Notes: generated from the letters alone by a model not told the origin. A stretch of 64,000 bases of DNA from Enterobacter sp. CC120223-11 (GCF_900215375.1 NZ_OBEF01000015.1:1-64000), one strand, 5' to 3'; shown: positions 49,678 to 60,297, numbered from the stretch's first letter. Program-made: numbers and translations.

Positions 49678-52209
49678 TTACTTCTTCGCCAGAGAGTTAA
49701 CCACCACCCGGTTAAGTGAACGGCAAGGGAGCAGTAAGCTGGAACTGGTTATTAGCGAAGCGCTCTCAGGCAACTGAAGCTCACACTGGGCTTTACCCAG
49801 CCAGTTAACCTGCATGGTTTCCCCGGCCACTATTCCGCTTAACCAGACGCTGCCATCATCGCCAACAATGCCCACTTCCTGGTTTTTGGGATTGAGTACC
49901 GTGGCCCCAAACGGCGGTGTTGATCCGTCGGCAAGGCGAATAATCGCCATATTTTTCGCGCCACCAATCACGCTGAAATGCCGGTAGCCAATCGCGCCTT
50001 CGGTTAATGTGGCCTGAACGACTGAAGTCATCGCCTGGGCATCATCCGGGATCGCGTTCAAATCGATACTGACCCGGCTGCGCGAATAGCTGCTGATGTC
50101 AGAGACCACCGCTTTGCCAAAGACGTTTGTCCACGTCGGGCTTCCCCATGTTTTAATCGGGATTCCGGCATTTCCGTCCGTATCAACAAGCATTCGCGTA
50201 CTGCCCGGCGACCCCGCGCGGTGAAGCGCAGCACCTTTAGGCGTGACGGTGACGCCTCCCTGAACTGACATTCCCAGGGAGCTGTAGCTGCCCTCCTGGT
50301 AGCTGGCGGAGCCATTCCACTGCGCCATAGATCCACGATAGCTGTAGTAACCGTTGCCAATAACACCCTGACGTGAAAGGCCGCTGCCTATCTGATAGAA
50401 ATTGCCATCGCTGTCGCTGCTGTTGTAGTTAAGCTGATGACTGCTTTCCTGCCCGGCATAGGTCCCGCTGTAGCTGACAGAGCTTTGCTGGCCCACGGGA
50501 ACAGACAGGGAGAGATACATCCCGTCTTCAGTTCGTCCATCGTATTTACTATGCGACAACGTCAGTGACAGACTGATATTTCTCATTCGCCAAAGGTCGA
50601 GATATTTTGACGCCGTCAGGTTATAGCTATCGTTTGCCGGGCTATCCCAGTAAGACTGGTGGTTGTAGTTCAGGTAAACACTGGTGCCCCATTCCCGAAG
50701 CTGTTGGTTAAACGTCACGGTGTACATCTCTTTGCTGCTTTGGGATCTTCGCCCCCAGTTTCTGGCATCCAGATATTCACTCATGCTCATGTAGTTCTTT
50801 TCCGAGAAGCGATACCCGGCAAAAGTGACCTGATTATCAAAGTCATCAAAACGTTTGGAGTAGCTCAGGCGATACGAGCGGCCTGTCAGCGTGCCGTCTT
50901 CATCGGACAGCATCGCTTTTGACTGCGTGACGTCGAATGCCAACGCACCAAACAGCAGGAGATCGCGACCGATACCCAACGCTGCGGCCTGATAATTTTC
51001 ATCAATCACGCCCCCGCCATACAGCGACCAGCCGTTGTTCACGCCCCAGGAAAACTCTCCGGTGGCGAATGCAGGCCCTTGCGTACGATGGTTGGCATCC
51101 ATTGGCCGCCCCACCGCGGTTTTGTAACGCACCATCCCCGGACGGGTAAGATAAGGCACGCTGGCAGTGTCCATCTGGAAGCTATGCGACGTCCCGTCCT
51201 GCTCCTCAATGCGCACATCCAGCTTTCCCGATACGGAATCCGAAATATCCTGAATACGAAATGCCCCCGCGGGGACCAGAACCTCTTTCAGTACTCTGCC
51301 CTGTTGGCTGATCACCACTTTGGCGTTGGTATTGGCAATGCCGGAAACTTCAGGGGCATAGCCGCGTAAGTTCGCCGGCAGCATATTGTCATCCGTAACC
51401 AGGCTGATGCCCGCGAAACGAAAACTGTCAAAAATGTCCGAGGTGAGAAAATCTTCCCCAAGCGTCAGCTTTGCCGCCAGATGCGGCAATGCGCGATATG
51501 CGTAATATCGGCTCCAGTCCCAGCTGCGTTGCGATGCTCCGCTTCCCGTGTCATTCCGGGCCTGCCAGTCAGCACGCAGACGCCAGGGCCCGACGTTGAC
51601 GCCAACAACCCCGTTAGCGCTCTCGTTACGCTGATTGCCACCTTTTTGCTGGAACAACTGTTGCAGATTAACGTTGTAGTCCAGCAGCGCGCCGAAAATC
51701 CCCTCATCCCATGTCGACGGAGGGTCCCAATATTCTGAGGCATATTCCAGCCAGGTAGCCGGGACGCCTATCACCAGTGCAGATGTGGCTAATGAGGGGG
51801 CCAGGGTCAAACCAGGCAAACTGCTAATCTCCAGACAGTTTGCGTCATGCCACCAACGAAGTTGTTTCTCAACGCCGGTTTTCAGACCAAACTGACTGAC
51901 CAGCTGCGGCGTGATGCAGACCTGGCTGTCATCTTTGCTATCAGGATCCGGGTAAATATTGAGCGTCTGCTCGCTCAGTTCCTGCTTATTGACATGAACA
52001 GCAAATACATACTCGCCGGGCATGATATAAGCGCCATGCGAAAAACGATTGAGATCGATTTGCTGCCGGTCTTTTACATCCAGCAGGTCAATGTTGAATT
52101 GAATATCTTCGGCATTTGCCAGGTTTGCGCTACTGCTTAAAAAGAAAAAAAGAATCCCGCCAACAAGCTGTTTACGGTCAAACGCAGCATTAATACTTAA
52201 TCGCTCCAT
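49678..52209 (-). CDS. Outer-membrane fimbrial usher (FimD/PapC family)
   Basis: An 843-residue usher that forms the outer-membrane pore for fibre assembly. A signal peptide (about 1-33, ending ANLANA) is followed by the N-terminal periplasmic domain (FNIDLLDVKDRQQIDLNRFSHG), a beta-barrel with plug domain (near GLTLAPSL to GISLVTDDNMLP and AGAFRIQDI), and the C-terminal domains ending with a Cys pair (AQCEL, LLPCRSL). Length and order fit a complete usher. It is followed after 32 bases by the chaperone gene. Confidence 0.94.
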   Translation of the reverse strand: MERLSINAAFDRKQLVGGILFFFLSSSANLANAEDIQFNIDLLDVKDRQQIDLNRFSHGAYIMPGEYVFAVHVNKQELSEQTLNIYPDPDSKDDSQVCITPQLVSQFGLKTGVEKQLRWWHDANCLEISSLPGLTLAPSLATSALVIGVPATWLEYASEYWDPPSTWDEGIFGALLDYNVNLQQLFQQKGGNQRNESANGVVGVNVGPWRLRADWQARNDTGSGASQRSWDWSRYYAYRALPHLAAKLTLGEDFLTSDIFDSFRFAGISLVTDDNMLPANLRGYAPEVSGIANTNAKVVISQQGRVLKEVLVPAGAFRIQDISDSVSGKLDVRIEEQDGTSHSFQMDTASVPYLTRPGMVRYKTAVGRPMDANHRTQGPAFATGEFSWGVNNGWSLYGGGVIDENYQAAALGIGRDLLLFGALAFDVTQSKAMLSDEDGTLTGRSYRLSYSKRFDDFDNQVTFAGYRFSEKNYMSMSEYLDARNWGRRSQSSKEMYTVTFNQQLREWGTSVYLNYNHQSYWDSPANDSYNLTASKYLDLWRMRNISLSLTLSHSKYDGRTEDGMYLSLSVPVGQQSSVSYSGTYAGQESSHQLNYNSSDSDGNFYQIGSGLSRQGVIGNGYYSYRGSMAQWNGSASYQEGSYSSLGMSVQGGVTVTPKGAALHRAGSPGSTRMLVDTDGNAGIPIKTWGSPTWTNVFGKAVVSDISSYSRSRVSIDLNAIPDDAQAMTSVVQATLTEGAIGYRHFSVIGGAKNMAIIRLADGSTPPFGATVLNPKNQEVGIVGDDGSVWLSGIVAGETMQVNWLGKAQCELQLPESASLITSSSLLLPCRSLNRVVVNSLAKK

Positions 52210-52279
52210 TGTACGACAGGCCCTTTATTCCATTAAACAGCGATTCACCAGCCCAGCTATTGATAAAATTATGATTAAA

Positions 52280-52307
52280 AATACATGCGGGTTTCCCCGC
52301 ATGTATT
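52280..52307 (-). terminator. Hairpin between pilin and usher genes (attenuator)
   Basis: A perfect 12-bp stem (aatacatgcggg/cccgcatgtatt) with a GAAA loop on the minus-strand RNA lies in the 109-base gap after the major pilin stop and is followed by TTTAAT. It probably lets excess pilin mRNA form over usher mRNA, by partial termination or mRNA protection, as in other fimbrial operons. Confidence 0.8.
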
Positions 52308-52318
52308 AGCCTGCTTAA

Positions 52319-52840
52319 TTACTGATAAGCAAGAGTAAAGTTAGTCACGCCTTTGAAATCACCCGGAGTCACTTCGCCATCCACCGCATCACCCTGCAGG
52401 TAAGCAGCGAAAGTCAGATCGTGATTGCCAGCCTGCATATTTTGCACTGCGCTGTCTTTGTTCAGAGCAATCACATTACCTGAACCATCGGTAATACCGA
52501 TGCTCGCACCTTTCGCTGTACCGGTAATACCCAGAGAGCCTTGAGTGCCGCCTTCTGCACCGGTGAATTTAGCGCTAACTGATTTTTTCTCGCTAATATC
52601 GCAGTTAGTGAGTTTGATGGTGAAGTTCTGCGGAGAAGATTTACCACCTTTAGACAGTGCCGCCGCTGAAACCTGGCCCAGTTCAATAGTCTGATCAACA
52701 TTTTCAGGATCGATAGAACATGGAGCTTCAGTAACGGAACCCGTGAAAGTCACAGTGCCATGTCCACTATCTGCAGCGTTTGCCATGGAAATCAGGCTAA
52801 AAGTCATAGTCAAACCCAGAACAATTTTGTTCAGTTTCAT
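52319..52840 (-). CDS. Major fimbrial subunit (type 1 family)
   Basis: A 173-residue pilin. The signal peptide ends near SMANA; the mature protein starts ADSGHGTVTFTGSVTEAPC. The Cys pair is C41-type (EAPCSIDPENVDQ) and LTNCDIS, and the C-terminal chaperone strand is GVTNFTLAYQ. It is low in large residues, as for shaft pilins, and resembles MrpA/PmfA-type subunits. It is the first gene of the minus-strand arm. AT-rich DNA upstream holds its promoter. Confidence 0.93.
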   Translation of the reverse strand: MKLNKIVLGLTMTFSLISMANAADSGHGTVTFTGSVTEAPCSIDPENVDQTIELGQVSAAALSKGGKSSPQNFTIKLTNCDISEKKSVSAKFTGAEGGTQGSLGITGTAKGASIGITDGSGNVIALNKDSAVQNMQAGNHDLTFAAYLQGDAVDGEVTPGDFKGVTNFTLAYQ

Positions 52841-53214
52841 TTTTATTCCTTTAAATATAAATAGATAAAATCATCAGAAGCCGAAGTAATTACGGCTTTA
52901 CTTTTCACTAATTAATTCACTTCTATAGATGGCGAATATTTTTTAGCCGAGGTAATTATTTCAGAAAAAAACATAAAGAGAAACTCAAAACAAAACGTAA
53001 AGTTAAATTAACTATTTAAATCCAGCATGTAATAAATAATATAATAAATGGGAAAGCATCTTTTGTACCCAGCCCCACAGGCAGAACAAAACACTTAATT
53101 TATAATCAAAACAGATAAATGGACTGGTCATTGTTGGTTTTTAAGTTATATAGCGCTACCATTATTCTTCAATGGAAGAGATCACACAGTATTCGCTCAA
53201 CAAAAAGGATTACC
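52841..53214. other. AT-rich control region between divergent fimbrial arms
   Basis: This 374-base interval separates the major pilin gene from the LuxR-type regulator gene. It is very AT-rich and must carry both promoters and probably H-NS sites. I found no tRNA, no gene with a ribosome-binding site, and no clear inverted repeats of the sort that flank an invertible fim switch. Confidence 0.5.
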
Positions 53215-53772
53215 ATGTCGCCCCCCCTCAGCATCGTTATTAAAGAAGAAAATCATTACCTTGCAGTGGGTATAAAGCATGCGCTTTTACAGCATTTTTC
53301 TGCCCATCCTGTTCAGGTTAAGGTAAATAATGAGGGGGATTCAGGAAGCTGCGACATTGCCATTCTGTCAACAAAGCACCTTGGCGCGGTGTGCCCAACA
53401 ACACAGCGTTTCCAGCTTATTGTGTTATCAGCATCGAACAACATCAGAGCAAAACTGTTGTACGAACACGGTGTCTTTTGCCATCATCAATCTATAGAGA
53501 AGCTGCTGGTCATGATTGAACTGCGCTTAAAATCTTTGCAGGATAAACAGCAATCACCCTCAAGAAAAAAAATATTCTCAAAAGAACATTCACCTCGTTT
53601 AACGCCCAGACAGCAGGAAGTTATTGAACTTTTTTCACAGGGATTAAGCATCCAAGAAATAGCGGAATTACTGCATATCAGTAATAAATCTGTTAGCTAC
53701 ACCAAACGCAGAGTGATGAGTAAGCTGGATCTACAGAATCTGGCTCAACTACACCGCTGGATACACAGCTAG
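53215..53772 (+). CDS. LuxR-type helix-turn-helix regulator
   Basis: A 185-residue regulator with a C-terminal LuxR/FixJ DNA-binding domain (about 125-175, LTPRQQEVIELFSQGLSIQEIAELL and SYTKRRVMSKL). The N-terminal half has a receiver-like length but no recognisable phospho-acceptor aspartate set, as in RcsA-like or fimbrial regulators. I set the start at the ATG at 53215, preceded by AAGGA; the open frame further upstream has no support. It leads the plus-strand arm, 13 bases before the adhesin-like gene, and is divergent from the pilin operon, so it likely controls phase or level of fimbriation. Confidence 0.82.
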   Translation: MSPPLSIVIKEENHYLAVGIKHALLQHFSAHPVQVKVNNEGDSGSCDIAILSTKHLGAVCPTTQRFQLIVLSASNNIRAKLLYEHGVFCHHQSIEKLLVMIELRLKSLQDKQQSPSRKKIFSKEHSPRLTPRQQEVIELFSQGLSIQEIAELLHISNKSVSYTKRRVMSKLDLQNLAQLHRWIHS

Positions 53773-53785
53773 GAAAGGATGCATA

Positions 53786-54577
53786 ATGATAAGGAACGTG
53801 ATTTTTTCCTGTTTAATCCTCTCATTGTTTCTCGTCAGGGCAATGGCTGCTAATTTTTATCTGACCCCAGACCCTGGTGGCATTAAAAATGGATATATCG
53901 TATCCGGAAATATCGTCGCAAGCGATCTTAAACGCGATATGAGTACCAGTAGAGGGTGGGCTAAACTGCATACTCTATATGAATTAAAGGGCGGGGAAGT
54001 ATGGGAAAATTTAAATGACTCAGCATACTGCCCTTCAAGTGCTAATATAGAGGAGACATTGCAATTTTTGAATGCACGATTTTCCGCAGGAATTCCATTG
54101 AGAGATTTCATACCTGGATATTTCCCTATAAGAGATAACTCAATCAGAATCTACTGTTACCTCGGGCCTTCAGAACTAAAATTAGGCCGGTGGGCCATTG
54201 AGCCAAACTTTTCCATCCCACCCGTTACACCTGAGACGCCAAGATGTACGACCATTATAGATCCTAATATTAATTTTGATAATGTCGTCATAGGAGCAAC
54301 GAAAAAAATATCTGTCACTGGTACTATCCGTTGCGACAAAGATACTACTGTAAGTGTTTCTCTCAAAGACCCTAAGGATCTTACGGCTAAAAACGGAGTT
54401 TTGAAATTAAGTGACGCCACCGTACTCTATGACGTTGATAATACTGGCATAACGAAGAAATACTCTACACGAAAAAACATCAATGAACCATTTACACTCA
54501 ATTTCACACTCTCCGACACAGGAAAAATTGAGGCACAAAAAACCGGGTACTTGATCCTAAGGATTGAAAGCCTTTAA
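53786..54577 (+). CDS. Probable two-domain fimbrial tip adhesin
   Basis: A 263-residue secreted protein with a signal peptide ending near LVRAMA. The N-terminal part (about 22-150) has two cysteines (SAYCPSS, RIYCYLG) and no clear family. The C-terminal part (about 155-263) is pilin-like: CTTIIDPNINFDNVVIGATKKISVTGTIRC and a terminal strand GYLILRIESL. This lectin-plus-pilin layout and the size resemble tip adhesins such as MrpH. Receptor unknown. Codon use is strongly AT-rich. Confidence 0.72.
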   Translation: MIRNVIFSCLILSLFLVRAMAANFYLTPDPGGIKNGYIVSGNIVASDLKRDMSTSRGWAKLHTLYELKGGEVWENLNDSAYCPSSANIEETLQFLNARFSAGIPLRDFIPGYFPIRDNSIRIYCYLGPSELKLGRWAIEPNFSIPPVTPETPRCTTIIDPNINFDNVVIGATKKISVTGTIRCDKDTTVSVSLKDPKDLTAKNGVLKLSDATVLYDVDNTGITKKYSTRKNINEPFTLNFTLSDTGKIEAQKTGYLILRIESL

Positions 54578-54598
54578 TCTCTACGAAGGTGAAAAATT

Positions 54599-55078
54599 AT
54601 GAGGTGTATTATTCGTGTAGTTTTAACTATCCTGCAAATGATCACCATATTCTCGGCTTCAGCTGCTGATGAGCAAATGCTGTCCATTACACTCAATGTT
54701 ATTAAACCACCTTGCATTCTCAATGGAGGGCAGAACATTAATGTCAATTTCGGTGATGAAGTGTTCACCACCCGCATTGATGGCGTTTATAAAAAACAGA
54801 AAATTGAATATAAACCCACAAATTGCCTGACATCAAAATTCAAATTAAGAATAGAAGGTAACCCAGCGGCATGGGACTCGAAGCTGCTGGCCAGCAATAA
54901 TGAGGGATTAGGTATCCGTTTTTTGAATTCAGGTACAGAGCTGGCATTGTATAGCTGGATTAATTTTTCCAGCAGCAAATGGCCAGTGCTGGAAGCCGCA
55001 CTGGTCAAAAATGACAAGAAAGTCCTGAAATCAGGGCCGTTTACGGCAGGCGCAACGTTAATGATTGAGTACCAATAA
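54599..55078 (+). CDS. Minor fimbrial subunit (tip adaptor-like)
   Basis: A 159-residue pilin-family protein with a signal peptide ending near FSASA, a Cys pair (KPPCILNGGQNINVNFGDE and PTNCLTS), and the C-terminal strand AGATLMIEYQ. It resembles the minus-strand subunit at 48375 in layout (NFGD, DGVxK/H, GNxAxWD, LGIRFLN), which suggests an internal duplication. Its neighbour upstream is the adhesin-like gene, so it may join the adhesin to the shaft. Confidence 0.83.
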   Translation: MRCIIRVVLTILQMITIFSASAADEQMLSITLNVIKPPCILNGGQNINVNFGDEVFTTRIDGVYKKQKIEYKPTNCLTSKFKLRIEGNPAAWDSKLLASNNEGLGIRFLNSGTELALYSWINFSSSKWPVLEAALVKNDKKVLKSGPFTAGATLMIEYQ

Positions 55079-55260
55079 TGCGAAAATTATCCTCCTGATT
55101 ATCGTCAGACAGCATACTTTCGAGCGTCCTCGCAGAAAGTCACCTTTCCACCGGTTTTCCTGACTTCCAGACTCCGTTATCATGCTCCCTGCACGCACAC
55201 TAACAATAATGTCAAACGTCGTGCATTGACTGGCACCTGGAAAATGGACATCACAGACAG

Positions 55261-57822
55261 ATGAGTACATACGAAAATTTAGACGCCCATACGCCGATGA
55301 TGCAGCAGTACCTGAAGCTGAAAGCTCAGCATCCGGAGATCCTGCTGTTTTACCGTATGGGTGATTTTTACGAGCTGTTTTATGACGACGCCAAACGTGC
55401 CTCTCAGCTGCTCGATATTTCCCTGACCAAGCGTGGCGCTTCCGCAGGGGAACCTATTCCGATGGCGGGCGTACCACACCATGCTGTTGAAAACTATCTC
55501 GCCAAACTGGTCAATCTTGGCGAATCCGCGGCGATTTGCGAGCAGGTCGGCGACCCGGCCACCAGCAAAGGGCCCGTTGAGCGTAAAGTTGTCCGTATCG
55601 TCACGCCGGGCACCATCAGCGATGAAGCGCTGTTGCAGGAGCGTCAGGATAACCTGCTGGCCGCCATCTGGCAGGACAGCAAAGGCTACGGCTATGCCAC
55701 GCTGGACATCAGCTCCGGACGCTTTCGCCTGAGTGAGCCCGCAGACAGAGAAACCATGGCGGCAGAACTTCAGCGCACCAATCCTGCCGAATTGCTCTAT
55801 GCGGAAGACTTTGCGGAAACGGCACTGATTGAAGGCCGCCGTGGTCTGCGTCGTCGCCCGCTGTGGGAATTTGAGATTGATACCGCACGCCAGCAGCTAA
55901 ACCTGCAATTTGGCACGCGTGACCTGGTCGGCTTCGGCGTGGAAAACTCGCCACGCGGGTTGTGTGCTGCGGGATGCTTATTGCAATACGTCAAAGACAC
56001 CCAGCGCACGTCCCTGCCGCATATTCGTTCCATCACCATCGAGCGCCAGCAGGACAGCATCATCATGGATGCGGCAACGCGGCGCAATCTGGAAATTACC
56101 CAGAACCTGGCGGGTGGCGTTGAAAACACCCTGGCCGCCGTGCTCGACCGCACAGTAACGCCAATGGGCAGCCGAATGCTGAAGCGCTGGCTGCATATGC
56201 CAGTCCGTGATACCAAAGTGCTTACCGAGCGCCAGCAAACGCTGGGTGCGTTGCAGGATCGCTGCGACGAACTGCAGCCGGTGCTGCGTCAGGTTGGCGA
56301 TCTGGAGCGTATTCTTGCCCGTCTTGCTCTGCGCACCGCTCGCCCGCGCGACCTTGCCCGTATGCGCCATGCGTTCCAGCAACTGCCGGAACTGCGCGAA
56401 CAGCTGAGCAGCGTCGACAGCGCCCCGGTACAGAAACTGCGTGAAACGATGGGGGAGTTTACCGAGCTCCGTGAACTGCTTGAGCGTTCAATCATCGAAA
56501 CACCACCGGTTCTGGTGCGCGACGGCGGCGTCATTGCCCCGGGCTATCATGAAGAACTCGACGAGTGGCGCGCGCTGGCTGATGGCGCAACGGACTATCT
56601 CGACAGGCTGGAGATTCGCGAACGTGAGCGTCTGGGTCTGGATACGCTGAAAGTGGGCTATAACGCCGTTCACGGTTACTACATTCAGATCAGCCGTGGC
56701 CAGAGTCATATGGCACCAATCCACTACGTCCGCCGCCAGACGCTCAAGAATGCCGAGCGTTATATCATCCCGGAGCTGAAAGAGTACGAAGACAAGGTGC
56801 TGACGTCGAAAGGCAAAGCGCTGGCACTGGAAAAACAGCTTTATGACGATCTGTTCGATCAGCTGTTGCCGCATCTTGCCGATTTGCAGCAGAGCGCCGC
56901 GGCGCTGGCGGAGCTCGACGTGCTGGTAAACCTCGCCGAACGCGCAGATGCCCTGAATTACTGCTGTCCGACGTTTAGTGACAAACCCGGTATTCGCATC
57001 ACCGAGGGCCGCCATCCGGTGGTCGAGCAGGTACTGAATGAGCCGTTTATCGCCAACCCGCTGAACCTGTCACCGCAGCGCCGGATGCTGATCATCACCG
57101 GGCCGAACATGGGCGGTAAAAGTACCTATATGCGCCAGACCGCACTGATTGCTCTGCTGGCCTATATCGGCAGCTACGTGCCGGCCCAGAAGGTGGAAAT
57201 CGGCCCGATCGACCGTATCTTTACCCGCGTTGGTGCCGCAGACGATCTTGCCAGCGGTCGCTCGACCTTTATGGTGGAGATGACGGAAACCGCGAATATT
57301 CTGCACAATGCCACTGAGCAAAGTCTGGTCCTGATGGACGAAATTGGTCGTGGAACCTCTACGTACGACGGTCTATCTCTTGCCTGGGCCTGTGCCGAAG
57401 GCCTGGCGAATCGCATTAAGGCGTTAACGCTCTTTGCCACCCACTATTTCGAGCTGACGCAGCTGCCGGAAAAAATGGAAGGCGTGGCGAACGTTCACCT
57501 TGATGCTTTGGAGCACGGCGACACTATTGCCTTCATGCACAGCGTGCAGGATGGTGCGGCAAGCAAGAGCTACGGCCTGGCAGTGGCTGCGCTGGCGGGT
57601 GTGCCTAAAGAAGTGATTAAACGCGCGCGTCAGAAACTTCGCGAGCTGGAAAGCCTGTCACCAAATGCTGGCGCAACGCAGGTGGACGGCACACAGATGT
57701 CGCTGCTTTCTGCCCCGGAAGAAACCTCTCCTGCCGTTGAGGCTCTGGAAAATCTGGATCCGGATTCGCTGACGCCGCGCCAGGCCCTGGAGTGGATTTA
57801 CCGTCTCAAAAGTCTGGTGTAG
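55261..57822 (+). CDS. mutS: DNA mismatch repair protein MutS
   Basis: MutS recognises base mismatches and small loops and recruits MutL. The 853-residue protein equals E. coli MutS in length. The mismatch-binding motif is [16 protein letters not shown] near residue 35; the Walker A motif GPNMGGKST is near residue 614, with signature [12 protein letters not shown] (near 693). The last residues ([17 protein letters not shown]) form the tetramerisation helix. The 182 bases upstream hold its promoter. It is convergent with rpoS. Confidence 0.99.
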   Translation: MSTYENLDAHTPMMQQYLKLKAQHPEILLFYRMGDFYELFYDDAKRASQLLDISLTKRGASAGEPIPMAGVPHHAVENYLAKLVNLGESAAICEQVGDPATSKGPVERKVVRIVTPGTISDEALLQERQDNLLAAIWQDSKGYGYATLDISSGRFRLSEPADRETMAAELQRTNPAELLYAEDFAETALIEGRRGLRRRPLWEFEIDTARQQLNLQFGTRDLVGFGVENSPRGLCAAGCLLQYVKDTQRTSLPHIRSITIERQQDSIIMDAATRRNLEITQNLAGGVENTLAAVLDRTVTPMGSRMLKRWLHMPVRDTKVLTERQQTLGALQDRCDELQPVLRQVGDLERILARLALRTARPRDLARMRHAFQQLPELREQLSSVDSAPVQKLRETMGEFTELRELLERSIIETPPVLVRDGGVIAPGYHEELDEWRALADGATDYLDRLEIRERERLGLDTLKVGYNAVHGYYIQISRGQSHMAPIHYVRRQTLKNAERYIIPELKEYEDKVLTSKGKALALEKQLYDDLFDQLLPHLADLQQSAAALAELDVLVNLAERADALNYCCPTFSDKPGIRITEGRHPVVEQVLNEPFIANPLNLSPQRRMLIITGPNMGGKSTYMRQTALIALLAYIGSYVPAQKVEIGPIDRIFTRVGAADDLASGRSTFMVEMTETANILHNATEQSLVLMDEIGRGTSTYDGLSLAWACAEGLANRIKALTLFATHYFELTQLPEKMEGVANVHLDALEHGDTIAFMHSVQDGAASKSYGLAVAALAGVPKEVIKRARQKLRELESLSPNAGATQVDGTQMSLLSAPEETSPAVEALENLDPDSLTPRQALEWIYRLKSLV

Positions 57823-57830
57823 CTATAAAT

Positions 57831-57906
57831 TGCCCGGTGGCGCTGCGTTTACCGGACCTGCCGATCTTCAGTCGTAGGCATAATAAGCGCAGCGCATCAG
57901 GCAATC
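57831..57906. repeat. BIME (REP pair) between mutS and rpoS
   Basis: tgcccggtggcgctgcgttt with accggacctg, and an opposed gcgcagcgcatcaggca unit about 45 bases further, form a REP-like pair in the convergent gap. Confidence 0.6.
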
Positions 57907-57914
57907 ATGAAAAG

Positions 57915-57946
57915 AAAAAGGCCAGTCATTGCTGACTGGCCTTTTT
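57915..57946. terminator. Bidirectional terminator between mutS and rpoS
   Basis: A perfect 14-bp stem (aaaaaggccagtca/tgactggccttttt, loop ttgc) has A and T runs in its arms, so it can end both convergent transcripts. Confidence 0.92.
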
Positions 57947-57972
57947 GACGGAAACTTGTTGAGTCTTACTGC

Positions 57973-58971
57973 TTATTCGCGGAAAAGCGCTTCGATATTC
58001 AGCCCTTGCCCCTGCAGGATTTCACGCAGGCGACGCAAACCTTCCACCTGAATCTGACGAACGCGTTCACGAGTCAGACCGATTTCACGGCCAACATCTT
58101 CAAGCGTTGCCGCTTCATACCCCAACAAACCGAAACGACGAGCCAGCACTTCACGCTGTTTGGCGTTCAGTTCGAACAGCCATTTGACGATGCTTTGCTT
58201 CATGTCATCGTCCTGCGTGGTGTCTTCCGGGCCGTTATCTTTTTCATCGGCCAGGATATCCAGCAGCGCTTTTTCGGAATCGCCACCCAGCGGGGTGTCG
58301 ACTGAGGTAATGCGCTCGTTGAGACGCAGCATACGACTGACGTCATCAACCGGTTTGTCCAGCTGCTCAGCAATCTCTTCGGCACTCGGCTCGTGATCCA
58401 GCTTATGGGATAACTCACGTGCGGTACGCAAATAGACGTTAAGCTCTTTGACGATGTGAATCGGCAGACGAATAGTACGGGTTTGGTTCATGATTGCCCG
58501 TTCAATGGTCTGACGAATCCACCAGGTTGCATAGGTCGAGAAACGGAATCCGCGCTCCGGATCGAATTTTTCGACCGCGCGAATCAGCCCCAGGTTGCCC
58601 TCTTCAATCAGATCCAGCAGAGCCAGACCACGATTGCTGTAACGACGGGCAATTTTCACCACCAGACGCAGGTTACTTTCAATCATCCTGCGGCGGGAAG
58701 CAACGTCACCACGCAACGCACGTCGTGCAAAATAGACTTCTTCTTCGGCCGTTAGCAGTGGAGAATAACCGATCTCTCCAAGGTAAAGCTGAGTCGCATC
58801 CAGCACACGCTGTGTGGCACCCTGTGATAACAGCTCTTCCTCAGCCAGGTCGTTATCACTGGGTTCCTCTTCGACTAAGGCTTTCTCATCGAAAGACTCA
58901 GACTCTGTTCCGTTCTCATCAAATTCCGCATCTTCATTTAAATCATGAACTTTCAGCGTATTCTGACTCAT
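57973..58971 (-). CDS. rpoS: RNA polymerase sigma factor RpoS (sigma-38)
   Basis: RpoS directs the general stress and stationary-phase response. The 332-residue protein has region 1.2 ([26 protein letters not shown]), region 2 ([37 protein letters not shown] with the -10-reading helix and [12 protein letters not shown]), and region 4 ([27 protein letters not shown]). I chose the ATG at 58971 ([11 protein letters not shown]), which has GGAG at seven bases and matches E. coli; 12 more upstream codons are open. The gene is intact, with no attenuating truncation. Its main promoter is expected inside nlpD. Confidence 0.98.
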   Translation of the reverse strand: MSQNTLKVHDLNEDAEFDENGTESESFDEKALVEEEPSDNDLAEEELLSQGATQRVLDATQLYLGEIGYSPLLTAEEEVYFARRALRGDVASRRRMIESNLRLVVKIARRYSNRGLALLDLIEEGNLGLIRAVEKFDPERGFRFSTYATWWIRQTIERAIMNQTRTIRLPIHIVKELNVYLRTARELSHKLDHEPSAEEIAEQLDKPVDDVSRMLRLNERITSVDTPLGGDSEKALLDILADEKDNGPEDTTQDDDMKQSIVKWLFELNAKQREVLARRFGLLGYEAATLEDVGREIGLTRERVRQIQVEGLRRLREILQGQGLNIEALFRE

Positions 58972-59029
58972 AAGGTGGCTCCTACCCGTGATCCCTGGAC
59001 GAAACACACCTCACGGTTGTTTCGCCTGA

Positions 59030-60172
59030 TTATCGCTGCGGCAAATACTGCAGCGGGTTGACGGATTTCCCCTTGTAACGAATTTCAAAATGCAAGCGTG
59101 TAGAACTGGTTCCGGTGCTACCCATGGTAGCTATCTTCTGCCCCGCCTTCACTTCTTGTTGTTCCCGGACCAGCATCGTATCGTTATGGGCGTAGGCGCT
59201 CAGGTAATCATCATTGTGTTTGATGATAATAAGATTACCGTACCCGCGCAGTGCGTTACCGGCATAAACAACGCGCCCATCTGCGGTCGCGGTGATAGCC
59301 TGTCCTTTACTGCCTGCAATATCGATCCCTTTGTTGCCGCCATCGCCGCCACTAAAGTTTTCGATGATTTTGCCGTCGGTCGGCCAGCGCCAGGAAGAGA
59401 TAGGCGAACTGGTAGACGTTGAGCTTGCAGTGGGTTGGGTAGTGCTGACAGCGGGTGCCGTAACCGGCGCGACGACCGTAGTCGAAGGCTTATTATTAGG
59501 CAACATTTTGTTAGCACTTTGTTCACCTGAATCCTCAGAATACGTAATTGTTGGTTGAGACGCAACCACTGCGGAGGAATTTTGTGCAGGTTTTGAGACT
59601 ACTCCTGGCGAAGCGGTGCTGGCTTGTGCGCTGGCCTGTGCTACGGCGTTATTTCCGGTGATCGGCTGGCCTGAAGCGTTGCCCACCTGCAGCACCTGGC
59701 CCACATTCAGGGCATAAGGCTCAGGTACGTTATTGCGCTGCGCCAGGTCGCGGAAATCGTTCCCGGTCACCCACGCAATATAGAAGAGCGTATCGCCACG
59801 CTTCACGGTATAGGTGCTGCCACCGGTGTAGCTGCCTTTTGGAATATCGCCATATTTACGGTTATAGACCGCATGGCCGTTCACTATCTGAACCGGCTCC
59901 TGAGCCACCGCGGTCTGCTGCTGCATCGGCTGAATTTGTGGCTGAACCGGGGCGGTTTGCACCGGCTGAGGCTGTGGCGCCGTCTGCGCGGCGGTGCCCA
60001 TCTTAGGAGGCGGGGTGATTAGCATTCCTGAATCGGAACTGGAAGACATTCCGCCTACCGAAGTGACCGGGGCGGGAGCGTTACTGGATGAGGAGCATCC
60101 TGCCAGCCAAAGTGAAACCAGTGATAAAGCCGCCATGCGACTAACGGTGAATTTAGGGCTTCCCGCGCTCAT
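59030..60172 (-). CDS. nlpD: Murein hydrolase activator lipoprotein NlpD
   Basis: NlpD activates the amidase AmiC for daughter-cell separation. It is an outer-membrane lipoprotein with lipobox LWLAGC at Cys26. A proline/glutamine-rich linker (60-110) leads to a LysM domain (about 121-165, [21 protein letters not shown]), a second low-complexity stretch, and a LytM (M23-like) domain at the end. The LytM domain has GNKGIDIA in place of the zinc-binding HxxxD motif, as in other NlpD proteins, so it is catalytically dead. At 380 residues it matches E. coli (379). Confidence 0.96.
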   Translation of the reverse strand: MSAGSPKFTVSRMAALSLVSLWLAGCSSSSNAPAPVTSVGGMSSSSDSGMLITPPPKMGTAAQTAPQPQPVQTAPVQPQIQPMQQQTAVAQEPVQIVNGHAVYNRKYGDIPKGSYTGGSTYTVKRGDTLFYIAWVTGNDFRDLAQRNNVPEPYALNVGQVLQVGNASGQPITGNNAVAQASAQASTASPGVVSKPAQNSSAVVASQPTITYSEDSGEQSANKMLPNNKPSTTVVAPVTAPAVSTTQPTASSTSTSSPISSWRWPTDGKIIENFSGGDGGNKGIDIAGSKGQAITATADGRVVYAGNALRGYGNLIIIKHNDDYLSAYAHNDTMLVREQQEVKAGQKIATMGSTGTSSTRLHFEIRYKGKSVNPLQYLPQR

Positions 60173-60297
60173 TTATCCCCCAGGAATATGTTATCTGTCA
60201 GTGACTTAAAAACCGTAAAACGTGACGGTAATCACCCAAAAAAGTGTGCTCACCCTACGCCATATGCGAAGCTAAAAGAAACAGGAAAACTCCTGTA

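Noticed and set aside
52841-53214. A fim-type invertible promoter switch
   Set aside because: I found no matched inverted repeats bounding the segment and no recombinase gene nearby.
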